A stretch of 64,000 nt of DNA from Arthrobacter sp. MYb227 (GTDB lineage Bacteria > Actinomycetota > Actinomycetes > Actinomycetales > Micrococcaceae). Below the pieces are notes generated by a model. The model worked only from the letters and a program-made list of their open reading frames with translations. It was not told where the DNA came from and did not search any database. Of this stretch, positions 1 through 7,996 are shown piece after piece. The number at the start of each line of letters is the position of its first letter. Position 1 is the first letter of the stretch. Position numbers and translations under genes: made by a program. Location: contig NZ_PCPT01000002.1 in assembly GCF_002975435.1 (NCBI RefSeq), positions 496,001 to 560,000 on the forward strand, given 5' to 3'.

Positions 1-40
1 ACTCTACGCCAAGCTACACGGAAACCTCATCTCCGCCTAA
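1..40 (+). CDS. C-terminal end of an upstream gene (partial)
   Basis: An open frame enters from the left edge and reads LYAKLHGNLISA before a TAA at 38-40. It lies 55 bases upstream of the flavin-dependent oxidoreductase on the same strand, so the two may share an operon. Twelve residues are too few to name the protein. An NAD(P)H:FMN reductase partner would be a plausible neighbour for a luciferase-like enzyme, but nothing visible proves it. Confidence 0.45.
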   Translation, partial: LYAKLHGNLISA

Positions 41-95
41 AACATTTTTGCTTGACCGACCTATTGAAACTTCACACCTTTAAGGACAATTCACC

Positions 96-1139
96 ATGGA
101 AATCGGTGCCTACAGTTTCGGCGATTCACAGCTCAATGCTGACGGCTCGCTGCGCTCAACCACAGAAGCAATCCAGAATCTCTTCGCGGCAATTAAACAT
201 GCCGACGACGTGGGACTTGATTACTTTGGGGTGGGAGAACACCACACAACCACCATGCCAGCTTCCTCGCCCGGTGCCATGATTGCCGCCGCCGCCGCAG
301 CCACCACACAGATCAAACTTGGTAGCGCTGCAAGCATTATTGGCACCGATGACCCGGTGCGCATTTTCCAGCAATTCGCTACAGCAGATGCCATTTCCGG
401 TGGTGGACGCGTAGAAATTACCGCCGGCCGCGGCTCCTCGGTGGAGACCTTCCCGCTCTTCGGACACAGCCTCGAAGAATACGACGACCTCTACGCCCAA
501 AAGCTTGAGTTGCTGATGACCATCAATGATTCGGAGACCGAAAACGTCACGTGGTCCGGAACCGTACGCCCGTCACTCGATGACCTCGCCGTGGTGCCGC
601 GTCCGGCCTCGGGCAAGCTCCCGATCTGGCTGGCAACAGGTGGCAACGCTAGCTCTTCGGCACGCGCCGGACAGTTGGGCCTGCCGGTTTCTTACGGGAT
701 TATTGGTGGAGCGCCACATCGCTTCGCACCGCTGACGGAACTCTACCGCCGTTCCGGCGCCGCAGCGGGCCACAAGCCGGAAGCGCTCAAGGTGTCAGTT
801 GGCGCGTTGGGCTTCGTGGCCCCCACCAAAGCCGAGGCACTCGAGCGTTTCTACCCGGGCTGGCATAACCTCAACGTGGAAATGGGTCGACTGCGTGGCT
901 GGCCAGCGCCGGATAAGCGCGCCTACCTAGCCCAGGCCGACGCTCCGGGTGCCTACTACGTTGGCTCCCCGGACGAGGTCGCAGAACGCATTGCCCACCT
1001 GCACGGATACCTAGGCCACATGCGCCACTTCCTGCAGATGGATATTGGTGGCATCCCGCAGGAACAGCTACTTGAGTCGATCACGCTGCTGGCCACCGAG
1101 GTCAAGCCGCGCGTTGAACGCCTGTTGGCACAGAAGTAA
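96..1139 (+). CDS. LLM-class flavin-dependent oxidoreductase (luciferase-like monooxygenase)
   Basis: The 347-residue protein has the luciferase-like TIM-barrel layout: an N-terminal strand (MEIGAYSFGD), GVGEHH near residue 47, then a helix and GSAASIIGTDDPVRIFQQFA, where the family places its flavin and substrate pocket. A mid-protein VVPRP...PIWLATGG segment and a C-terminal G(S)PDEVAERI helix are also typical. Members use reduced FMN or F420 to oxidise small organic substrates in the cytoplasm; the substrate here cannot be read. Length is normal for the family. AAGGA at 81-85 sits upstream of the ATG. A strong hairpin follows the stop, closing the unit. Confidence 0.88.
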   Translation: MEIGAYSFGDSQLNADGSLRSTTEAIQNLFAAIKHADDVGLDYFGVGEHHTTTMPASSPGAMIAAAAAATTQIKLGSAASIIGTDDPVRIFQQFATADAISGGGRVEITAGRGSSVETFPLFGHSLEEYDDLYAQKLELLMTINDSETENVTWSGTVRPSLDDLAVVPRPASGKLPIWLATGGNASSSARAGQLGLPVSYGIIGGAPHRFAPLTELYRRSGAAAGHKPEALKVSVGALGFVAPTKAEALERFYPGWHNLNVEMGRLRGWPAPDKRAYLAQADAPGAYYVGSPDEVAERIAHLHGYLGHMRHFLQMDIGGIPQEQLLESITLLATEVKPRVERLLAQK

Positions 1140-1161
1140 CACCGCACTGAAATAAGCGTGT

Positions 1162-1208
1162 AGAAAGGTTGGGGATGGAACCACAGAAGTTCCCTCCCCA
1201 ACCTTTCT
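1162..1208. terminator. Strong hairpin, probable transcription terminator
   Basis: A 14-bp perfect stem (AGAAAGGTTGGGGA, 1162-1175, with 1195-1208) continues after one mismatch into a 5-bp inner stem (1177-1181 with 1189-1193) around a short loop. It lies 22 bases after the oxidoreductase stop. The T-run is weak, as often in actinobacterial terminators. Confidence 0.75.
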
Positions 1209-1314
1209 GTATCCCAAACCAATATTTAGCTCATCATGGGCAAGCACCCCTTGCTATGTGGGAATGCCGGTGCCACCGTTGAACTATCGGTAACGCGTAG
1301 TGAAGGGTACAGAC

Positions 1315-1503
1315 ATGGGAAACCATCATCACGAAGATGAACGCTACAAAAAGTTCTACGACCGGACCCCGCACGGAGAAATCCCCAGTGACGAACGGCT
1401 TCGGCTAGCCACGGCGGATGGCACGGACCCTATCGAAGAAAGCGAACCTAGCGCGCAGGAAGAACACAGAGACCGCCGGGTCATAGGCAGTAGCGCTGGT
1501 TAG
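1315..1503 (+). CDS. Small acidic hypothetical protein
   Basis: This 62-residue frame begins MGNHHHEDERYKKF and is rich in Asp, Glu, Arg and His, with no membrane segment or signal peptide. The ATG at 1315 is preferred over the in-frame GTG at 1300 because a GAAGG lies just upstream of it. The protein is probably soluble and partly disordered. No family is recognised. It sits alone between a terminator and a DHFR-like gene. Confidence 0.5.
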   Translation: MGNHHHEDERYKKFYDRTPHGEIPSDERLRLATADGTDPIEESEPSAQEEHRDRRVIGSSAG

Positions 1504-1546
1504 TGAACCATTGCTCAGAACCACTCGAGCGGGTTAGCCTCAAGCC

Positions 1547-2131
1547 ATGCGGAAACTTACGATGCTCAATAATCTGACGCTCGATGGGGTCATGCAGGCT
1601 CCGGGCCGCGCGGAAGAGGACACACGCCATGGGTTTGCCGCGGGTGGATGGGCGCAAAGCTATGCCGATAACGTACTCGGCGAATATTTGGGTCAAGGCA
1701 TGAGCACACCCCATGAATTAGTGCTGGGCAGACGAACCTGGCAAGACTTCGCATCATTCTGGACCACCCAAACGGATAATCCATTCACGGATCTGCTCAA
1801 CAACCTCACCAAATATGTTGCCTCGAGAACACTGCACGAACCTCTAGCTTGGGCGAACTCAAAACTCTTGGACGGTGACGCAGTCCAGGCCGTTGCCGAG
1901 CTACGAGCCCAAGACGGCCCAGATTTATTGTGCATGGGAAGCGGAAACCTGCTTCAGGGACTCATGGGCGCAGGACTGGTAGACGAATACACACTACTGC
2001 TTCACCCACTAGTCCTGGGCCAAGGATCACGCATGTTTACCGAATCATTGCCGCAGATGAACTTCAATCTTGAAGAAGCCATCACCACCTCAACCGGCGT
2101 GATCATTGCCGTGTATCGCCCCGAACTCTGA
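1547..2131 (+). CDS. Dihydrofolate reductase family protein (RibD C-terminal-like)
   Basis: The 194-residue protein begins RKLTMLNNLTLDGVMQAPG, the first strand and substrate loop of the DHFR/RibD-C fold. It continues with ELVLGRRTW, SRTL and LLCMGSGNLLQGLMGAGLVDEY, the pattern of the NADPH-binding half, and ends with a short strand (GVIIAVYRP). Proteins of this family are NADPH-dependent reductases related to RibD, often with unknown substrate; they are not the essential folate DHFR. Length is usual. No clear Shine-Dalgarno motif precedes the ATG. It appears to be a single-gene unit. Confidence 0.85.
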   Translation: MRKLTMLNNLTLDGVMQAPGRAEEDTRHGFAAGGWAQSYADNVLGEYLGQGMSTPHELVLGRRTWQDFASFWTTQTDNPFTDLLNNLTKYVASRTLHEPLAWANSKLLDGDAVQAVAELRAQDGPDLLCMGSGNLLQGLMGAGLVDEYTLLLHPLVLGQGSRMFTESLPQMNFNLEEAITTSTGVIIAVYRPEL

Positions 2132-2260
2132 ACCTTTCGCAGACTCCTGCGGTTGAGATTTCACCATGCCTTCAGGACTGTTCCTGACAGGTTCCTGCTC
2201 TGCGCATAAGGTGGAAGCAGATGTGACGCACGAATCACGCTCAACCAAGGAGAATTCCAG

Positions 2261-3358
2261 ATGACCCAGATTGTTCCAGTCCGCCATCTCTTCGGCCCCG
2301 GCCCCTGCAATCCGTACCCGGAAGCAACAGCAGCACTTGGACTTCCGCTGATCGGTCATCTTGACCCAGAATTCATTGCCCGCATGGACCGCACTTGTGA
2401 AGGTCTGCGTACCCTGTGGGGAACGACCAACGCGCGAACTCTCCCACTGAGCGCCACCGGCTCCGCAGGCATGGAAGCCGCGTTTGTGAACACCGTCAAG
2501 CCCGGCGATATTGCAGTTATTGCCGTCAACGGACTCTTTGGCGAGCGCATGACCGAGGTAGCGGCGCGTGCCGGTGCCGAAGTCATTCGCGTTGATCATG
2601 AGTACGGCACTCCCGTTGATGCGCAGCGTGTTGCCGATGCACACCCTAATCCGACGGTTATTGCTGCAGTCCATGCGGAAACAAGTACGGGTGTTGTCTC
2701 CGATATTGCGGCACTCGGTGCCATTAAGGGCGATGCCTTACTGATCGTTGATGCCGTTACCTCCATTGGTGGCATGCCGGTGCTCGCCGATGAGTGGGGG
2801 ATCGATGTTGGATACGCTGGAACCCAGAAGTGCATTGGTGTTGCCCCGGGCCTTGCACCGTTCACCATTTCCGATCGCGCCTTTGCGCGCCGCGTGGAAA
2901 AGCCACAGTCCTGGTACCTGGATCTCGGTTTGCTGGGCGGTTACACCACCGGTGCAGCCGGCGGCGGACGCACCTACCACCACACCGCCCCGGTGGGAAT
3001 GGTTGCTTCTTTGGAAGCAGGAATTGATCGCATCCTCGCCGAAGGCCTCGATGCTGTCACCATCCGTCACCAGGAAGCCGGCAAGGCACTGCAGGATGGC
3101 CTCGAAGAGATGGGCTTGAAGCTCTTCGCCGCCGAAGGACACCGTCTGGCTCAGCTGACCACCGTGTATGTTCCAGAAGGTGTCGATTCGGCCAAGGTGC
3201 GTTCCTACCTGCTGGAGCGTTTCAACATTGAGATCGGTGGTGGCGTTGGCAAATACGCGAGCACCGTTTGGCGCATTGGTCTGATGGGCCCGAACGCCAA
3301 CCCGGCCTCCGTTGCGTTGATTCTTGCAGCGCTGAAGGAAGCAATTGCCAAGGCGTAA
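2261..3358 (+). CDS. Class V aminotransferase (alanine/serine-glyoxylate type)
   Basis: The 365-residue PLP enzyme starts with FGPGPCNPYPEA, typical of alanine-glyoxylate and serine-glyoxylate aminotransferases. It has LIVDAVTSIGG (PLP-ring Asp near 164) and GTQKCIG with the Schiff-base Lys near 190. The C-terminal small domain contains GGGVGKYASTVWRIGLMG, where the family places a carboxylate-binding Arg. It probably moves the amino group of alanine, serine or aspartate to glyoxylate in the cytoplasm. AAGGAG lies upstream of the ATG. A perfect 18-bp terminator follows. The exact amino donor cannot be told from sequence alone. Confidence 0.88.
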   Translation: MTQIVPVRHLFGPGPCNPYPEATAALGLPLIGHLDPEFIARMDRTCEGLRTLWGTTNARTLPLSATGSAGMEAAFVNTVKPGDIAVIAVNGLFGERMTEVAARAGAEVIRVDHEYGTPVDAQRVADAHPNPTVIAAVHAETSTGVVSDIAALGAIKGDALLIVDAVTSIGGMPVLADEWGIDVGYAGTQKCIGVAPGLAPFTISDRAFARRVEKPQSWYLDLGLLGGYTTGAAGGGRTYHHTAPVGMVASLEAGIDRILAEGLDAVTIRHQEAGKALQDGLEEMGLKLFAAEGHRLAQLTTVYVPEGVDSAKVRSYLLERFNIEIGGGVGKYASTVWRIGLMGPNANPASVALILAALKEAIAKA

Positions 3359-3385
3359 TTTTATCGAGTCATACAGGCTCTAAGG

Positions 3386-3428
3386 ACAGAACGGCTCTTC
3401 TCCACATCATGGAGAAGAGCCGTTCTGT
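3386..3428. terminator. Perfect 18-bp hairpin terminator
   Basis: ACAGAACGGCTCTTCTCC at 3386-3403 pairs perfectly with 3411-3428 across a 7-base loop, 27 bases after the aminotransferase stop. There is no long T-run. The stem strength and position argue for termination. Confidence 0.8.
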
Positions 3429-3612
3429 TGTAGCCGGAGTTAGTGACAGGGGAAGAGTCATTGGCCGTTATTGCGTCGGGGAGACCTGCCAAACGAGAGA
3501 GGGACGCTAACACACAGCTTCTTGGCAGTCCGAAGTGCATCCTGACCCATCGCCAAGAATCGAGCTACGGCGTACCGTGGGGTTAACGCTTCGTTTGAAC
3601 TGGACAAAGATT

Positions 3613-4764
3613 ATGAAACCCGTTGTGCTCAAGAAATGGATACCGGCGGTGCTCGCCCCGGCCGTCATTGTTGCCTTTGCCGTGGGTGCCTCGGTGTCGG
3701 CAAAGGCTCAGGTAAATCTCGAACCCAAAACGCCACAGCAGCTCTTGGAACTGATCGCTTCTTCTAAGCTCACCGATTTTTCCGGAACCACCACCGCCAC
3801 CGTAGACCTTGGAATCCCACCGCTACCGGATCTGGGTGGCACGGGAATGATGAATAAACCCGACGTAGTGCCAGATACACCAAACGAATCGGGGACCACA
3901 ACGAGTCCCGAGGCCAACGTGCTCTCTGCACTCTCGGCAATTTCCGGAACGCATGAGGCCAGAATTTTTATTGATGGACCTGATAAGGCAAGAGTCCAGG
4001 TCATGGATTCGATGGACGAACAAGATTTTATCCGCAACGGAACAACGATCTGGAAGTACGATTCGAGCGACAATACGGTCACCAAGGGCACCCTGCCCGA
4101 GACGACCTCGATGAAGATTCCACAACGGAGAGGAACCCCACCGACTCCGGCAGAGCTTACTGATTCGCTACTTACGCTAGTGGATCCACACACCGAGATG
4201 AGTATGCAAGATGGAACCCGCATCGCTGGGCGAGATGCCTACACCCTCGAGCTAGTGCCACGTAGTGATGATTCCCTTGTAGCAAAGGTAAGTATCGGCG
4301 TTGATGCCCAAACAGGTGCCCCGCTTCAGGTTGTTGTCGACGCGGTGGATCAGCAGACCCCTGCAGTCTCCATGGGATTTACCTCGTTTACTCCGGAAAC
4401 ACCCGATGCCAAACTCTTCGAATTTACACCTCCGGCCGGGGCACATATCAGCGAAGCTAAAATCCCACACGAAGCTAAGTCGCAGCTGAAGGATCATAAG
4501 AACGCAACTGATCAACCCGGCAGTGCGCATGACATAAACGATGCTGTACATGGCACCGGGTGGGATTCGGTGGTGGTCATTGAGGCCAAGGATGTTCCAA
4601 AGGAGCTAGCGGCGAACGAGATGCTCAAGCAGCTGGCAACACCGGTGGAGGGCGGCAAACTATTGCACATCTCGCTAGTGAATGTTCTCCTGACCAATGA
4701 CGGTCGAATGGTTCTCGGAGCGGTATCGCTAGATCGATTACAAGCAGTGGCCAACGGCCAATGA
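3613..4764 (+). CDS. LolA/RseB-like exported protein (DUF2092-type)
   Basis: From ATG 3613 the 383-residue protein starts with a Sec signal peptide (Lys-rich start, hydrophobic core IPAVLAPAVIVAFAVGAS, AKA|Q cleavage). The mature part has the LolA-like half-barrel pattern: PKTPQQLLELIASSKLTDFSGT, a central stretch reading mutant-sensitive strands (KARVQVMDSMDEQDFIRNGT, TIWKYDSSDNTV) and a second half with GRDAYTLELVPR and FEFTPPAGAHI. The fold binds lipids or lipoprotein acyl chains in LolA and signals in RseB. An upstream extension to 3535 lacks a signal sequence, so 3613 is chosen. It overlaps the ABC ATPase by 4 nt, so the two are probably translated together. In Actinobacteria the role is unknown. 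Confidence 0.8.
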   Translation: MKPVVLKKWIPAVLAPAVIVAFAVGASVSAKAQVNLEPKTPQQLLELIASSKLTDFSGTTTATVDLGIPPLPDLGGTGMMNKPDVVPDTPNESGTTTSPEANVLSALSAISGTHEARIFIDGPDKARVQVMDSMDEQDFIRNGTTIWKYDSSDNTVTKGTLPETTSMKIPQRRGTPPTPAELTDSLLTLVDPHTEMSMQDGTRIAGRDAYTLELVPRSDDSLVAKVSIGVDAQTGAPLQVVVDAVDQQTPAVSMGFTSFTPETPDAKLFEFTPPAGAHISEAKIPHEAKSQLKDHKNATDQPGSAHDINDAVHGTGWDSVVVIEAKDVPKELAANEMLKQLATPVEGGKLLHISLVNVLLTNDGRMVLGAVSLDRLQAVANGQ

Positions 4765-5729
4765 ACGCCACCGCAACTGCCAAGTTAGCCATACAAACCA
4801 CCGGGTTGGGTAAGAAGTTTGGCAAGCGTCAAGCCGTTTCAAATCTCGATTTGGCGGTGCCACATGGGTCGGTTTTTGGGTTTTTGGGACCGAACGGTTC
4901 CGGAAAAACAACCACTATCCGCATGTTGCTGGGCTTGGTAACCCCCGATTCGGGGAATATCTCCTTGCTCAATAAGCCCATGCCCAAGTCTGCGGCCAGC
5001 GTGCTGCCGCGGGTTGGTGCGCTGATTGAGGGGCCAGCGTTTTATCCGTTCCTGAGCGGTCGGGCTAACCTCGTGCGGTTGGACGCTGCAGACCGCACCT
5101 CGACAAGTTCCACCCGTTCGAACCGTGTGGAAGAAGCCTTGGAAAAAGTGGGCCTTGGTAAGGCCTCAAAGCTGGCCGTGCATGCCTACTCGTTAGGCAT
5201 GAAACAACGGTTAGGGATCGCCAACGCGCTGCTGCGCGAGCGAGAACTATTGGTACTTGATGAACCAACCAATGGTCTTGATCCGCAGGGCACCCGAGAG
5301 GTAAGAAATCTTGTGGCATCCCTAGCCACTGAGGGCACCACCGTATTTGTTTCAAGCCATCTGCTTTCGGAGATCGAACAGATGTGTAGTCATGTGGCGG
5401 TGATGAGCCTGGGAAATTTGGTGGCCCAAGGAACCTTGGAAGAATTACGTAGCACCGGCCAACATCGGGCCATGCTCCGCACTCCCGATCCAAATGTAGC
5501 AATTGAAGTATTTGCCCGGCTAGGGCTTGAAACGAAGCCCGAACCAACGCATGAAGGGGATTGCCCCCAACTAAGGGTGGTCCTAGGCTCCGATGCTCAA
5601 GTGCCCGAACGAATTGTTGAAGAGCTGGTGCGCGCCGGGGTGCGCGTGCGTGGATTTGTTGTGAAAGACCCCAGTCTTGAGGAACGTTTCGTGGCGCTGA
5701 CGGGGGAGGGGTTTGACCTTGCCCAGTAG
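4761..5729 (+). CDS. ABC transporter ATP-binding protein
   Basis: The 322-residue ATPase has Walker A GPNGSGKT (about 43-50), an ABC signature in the variant form YSLGMKQR (143-150, where LSGGQ is usual), Walker B ELLVLDEPT (162-170) and the switch His in FVSSHLLSEIE. A C-terminal extension of about 100 residues is like that of CcmA/DrrA-type ATPases that pair with ABC-2 permeases. Its ATG overlaps the LolA-like gene by 4 nt, and its end overlaps the permease start. It should energise the following membrane protein for export or envelope work rather than import, since no nutrient-binding protein is encoded beside it. Confidence 0.92.
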   Translation: MNATATAKLAIQTTGLGKKFGKRQAVSNLDLAVPHGSVFGFLGPNGSGKTTTIRMLLGLVTPDSGNISLLNKPMPKSAASVLPRVGALIEGPAFYPFLSGRANLVRLDAADRTSTSSTRSNRVEEALEKVGLGKASKLAVHAYSLGMKQRLGIANALLRERELLVLDEPTNGLDPQGTREVRNLVASLATEGTTVFVSSHLLSEIEQMCSHVAVMSLGNLVAQGTLEELRSTGQHRAMLRTPDPNVAIEVFARLGLETKPEPTHEGDCPQLRVVLGSDAQVPERIVEELVRAGVRVRGFVVKDPSLEERFVALTGEGFDLAQ

Positions 5730-6534
5730 TGGATTATTTCTCAACGAATTAGCCCTGCTCTTCAGGCGTCGACGTACCTGGGCGATGTTGCTGGCGCTTG
5801 GCGCGGTACCGGTGCTCATCGCAGTTGCGGTGCGGCTAACCTCTGGTCCGCCAAGTGGGCGTGGGCCCGCTTTCCTCGACCAGATTGCCGGAAACGGACT
5901 TTTTACGGCGGTGACGGGATTGTTTGTCTGTATTCCATTGTTTTTACCGCTGACGGTATCGGTGGTCGCAGGAGATACCATCGCCGGAGAAGCCGGGGCG
6001 GGAACGCTGCGATACCTCCTTACTTCCCCTGTCTCACGGGCAAAACTCTTGGCGGTGAAGTACGCGGTGGCAGCCGTCTTCTGCCTCAGTGCCACGCTGA
6101 TGATTGCGTTGTCTGGAATAGGAATTGGAGCGGCATTATTCTCGGTAGGTCCGGTGACATTGCTATCGGGTTCCACCATCTCAGCGGCTGCAGGTGTGGG
6201 ACGCGTGGGACTGATCGCGCTGTATATTGCGCTCTCCTTGCTTGGACTCGCCGCGCTTGGACTTTTTATTTCCACGTTGACCGATGCCCCGGTCGGGGCC
6301 ATGGCTGCCGTTGCGGTCTTGGCAATTGTGGCGCAGATTCTTGGTCAGCTGCCGCAACTAGACTGGCTGCACCCGTGGCTCTTTACTAACCATTGGCTTG
6401 ATTTTGCTGACCTCTTGCGTGACCCCATCAGCTGGTCTAGTTATGGGCAAAATGCCCTGCTGCAAGGCGGTTACCTCTTGGTTTTTGGAACCCTAGCCTA
6501 TGGCCGATTTGCCAGCAAAGGCATCGTTTCTTAA
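5719..6534 (+). CDS. ABC-2 family transporter permease
   Basis: About 271 residues with six predicted membrane segments (AMLLALGAVPVLIAVAVRL, LFVCIPLFLPLTVSVVAGD, a middle pair, GLIALYIALSLLGLAALGLF and two more). The motif GDTIAGEAGAGTLRYLLTSPVSR is the cytoplasmic coupling element of ABC-2 permeases such as NatB and NosY. Two TTG codons compete as start: 5713 lies 1 base after the GGAGGGG at 5705-5711, while 5719 lies 7 bases after it and is preferred. It forms the membrane half of the transporter with the ATPase at 4761. Confidence 0.88.
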   Translation: MPSSGLFLNELALLFRRRRTWAMLLALGAVPVLIAVAVRLTSGPPSGRGPAFLDQIAGNGLFTAVTGLFVCIPLFLPLTVSVVAGDTIAGEAGAGTLRYLLTSPVSRAKLLAVKYAVAAVFCLSATLMIALSGIGIGAALFSVGPVTLLSGSTISAAAGVGRVGLIALYIALSLLGLAALGLFISTLTDAPVGAMAAVAVLAIVAQILGQLPQLDWLHPWLFTNHWLDFADLLRDPISWSSYGQNALLQGGYLLVFGTLAYGRFASKGIVS

Positions 6535-6755
6535 GGCTGTCACGAACATACAACTTAGCTGGCGCCGGTACTACAGGCTGTGCCTCATTGAGCGTGCCTA
6601 CCTTCTAGCCGTTTCATATACCGAACACGAAGCCAACAAGTCTCTAATATGGCCAATCGACGGACTATCCGGAATGATGGGTAATTCGTGATACCGGGAG
6701 ACCCCCGGTGGAGCGTAAAAGTTTCGCCCCCCTATTGTGCCTTTGGAGTACCACT

Positions 6756-7343
6756 ATGAGACAGCTTCTTACCCGTACCGCAGCAGGGATTATGGTAATT
6801 GGACTGCTAACCGGTTGCAGCGCCAAAAATGATGCTCCGGCACCAGCACTGCTAACAGATGATAAGTCTGCAGCGGCGGAAAACTCTGTGGCTCCGGCAG
6901 ATGTCGCGCCGCCACGGGTTGTCTCTGCTGATGCCGGTACCGTGATCGCCGAGCAGGAATTCAAGGTCCCGGGATCTGCTAAAGACACCGTCACCGTTGG
7001 CGTGCAATCCTTGATCGTTGAGGGTAAGACGATGAAATTGCAGCTTGTTATTACTCCAAATCTTTCCTCGATCAGCGACTCGGCCAAGACCTCGATCTAC
7101 CGAGCCTTTGGGGAAACGAGTATCCGACCCAAGCTAGTTGACCGTGAAAACCTTAAAGAGTACTCGTTGATCAGCGACACCGGACAACACTGGTCAACCT
7201 ATGCAGCTAACGCAGATACCACCAACCATGAGCCGGTCATTTGGTGGGGCATGTATGCGGCCCCCGAAGACGAAAACGCCACCTTTGATCTGCGCGTTAT
7301 TGACACCATGGAAGAATTCGTAGATATTCCGGTGACTCGATGA
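6756..7343 (+). CDS. Putative lipoprotein of unknown function
   Basis: From ATG 6756 (TTTGGAG at 6743-6748) the 195-residue protein has a lipoprotein signal: RQLLTRT, a hydrophobic run and lipobox LTGC with the lipidated Cys at 21. The mature part starts with an Ala/Pro-rich linker and continues as a beta-rich domain (TVTVGVQSLIVEGKTMKLQL, FDLRVIDTMEEFVDIPV) that resembles an immunoglobulin-like DUF fold. It would be anchored to the outer face of the cytoplasmic membrane. It overlaps the OmpA-domain gene by 4 nt, so the two products are likely made together. No specific family is recognised. Confidence 0.75.
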   Translation: MRQLLTRTAAGIMVIGLLTGCSAKNDAPAPALLTDDKSAAAENSVAPADVAPPRVVSADAGTVIAEQEFKVPGSAKDTVTVGVQSLIVEGKTMKLQLVITPNLSSISDSAKTSIYRAFGETSIRPKLVDRENLKEYSLISDTGQHWSTYAANADTTNHEPVIWWGMYAAPEDENATFDLRVIDTMEEFVDIPVTR

Positions 7344-7909
7344 AGAATATGAATCGACGAACCATTGCGGTCGTGGGCCTTTCGGTTGTTTTGGGGTTGC
7401 AGTTCGCACCCGCGCACGCGGAGTTTAGTAGCCCCAACGATCTGCCTGAACCAACAACTGCGCAGCTGGCGAAGTCTGTGCGTGTGTGGGATCCGGAGAA
7501 AAGCGTCGGGACCTGGGATCCTAGCGACTCCGTAAAGTCAGTTGAGCAGGTCAATAGCAAGGCAGGAAAGACAACTATTTCCCTTGCCGCCGATGTTCTA
7601 TTTGAACAAGACAGCTCAAAGATGCCGGCAAGTGCATCCGCCAAGTTGGAAAAACTTGTTGCTCAAGTTCCGCAAGGCGCGACCGTCAACGTTGATGGTC
7701 ATACCGACTCGGTCAAGGGAAAAGTGGATAATCGGGTACTTTCCACGGGTCGAGCCAAAGCGGTTGCCAAGGCAATAGAAAAGTCCCGACCCGACCTAGA
7801 GCTCGTGGTCAAGGGACACGCGGCATTGCAGCCGACGGTGCGCGAGGACCCGAAGGATCTTGATACCTTTGCCGCGAATCGGCGTGTAGAAATCAGTTAC
7901 AAAAGTTGA
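7340..7909 (+). CDS. OmpA-family peptidoglycan-binding protein
   Basis: The 189-residue protein has a Sec signal peptide ending AHA|E near residue 27, a linker with two WDP motifs, and an OmpA C-terminal domain from about residue 67. The domain keeps DVLFEQDSSKM, VDGHTDS with Asp113, LSTGRA with Arg128 and ANRRVEI. In E. coli OmpA the peptidoglycan-contacting Asp271 and Arg286 are also 15 residues apart. It probably binds cell-wall peptides outside the membrane. There is no beta-barrel. It is translationally coupled to the lipoprotein and lies behind a Lol-like ABC operon. Confidence 0.87.
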   Translation: MKNMNRRTIAVVGLSVVLGLQFAPAHAEFSSPNDLPEPTTAQLAKSVRVWDPEKSVGTWDPSDSVKSVEQVNSKAGKTTISLAADVLFEQDSSKMPASASAKLEKLVAQVPQGATVNVDGHTDSVKGKVDNRVLSTGRAKAVAKAIEKSRPDLELVVKGHAALQPTVREDPKDLDTFAANRRVEISYKS

Positions 7910-7934
7910 TGCCCGAATAATTCTTGCAACATAA

Positions 7935-7972
7935 AGACCCGGCGTTTTCCTTGGTTGGGAAACACCGGGTCT
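7935..7972. terminator. Bidirectional terminator between convergent genes
   Basis: AGACCCGG and GTTTTCC (7935-7950) pair with GGAAAC and CCGGGTCT (7958-7972), with one mismatch and a short loop. It separates the OmpA-domain gene (+) from the nucleotidase gene (-), which end 88 bases apart. Confidence 0.75.
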
Positions 7973-7996
7973 GTATGTCAGTGGGTGGGGTCCTGG

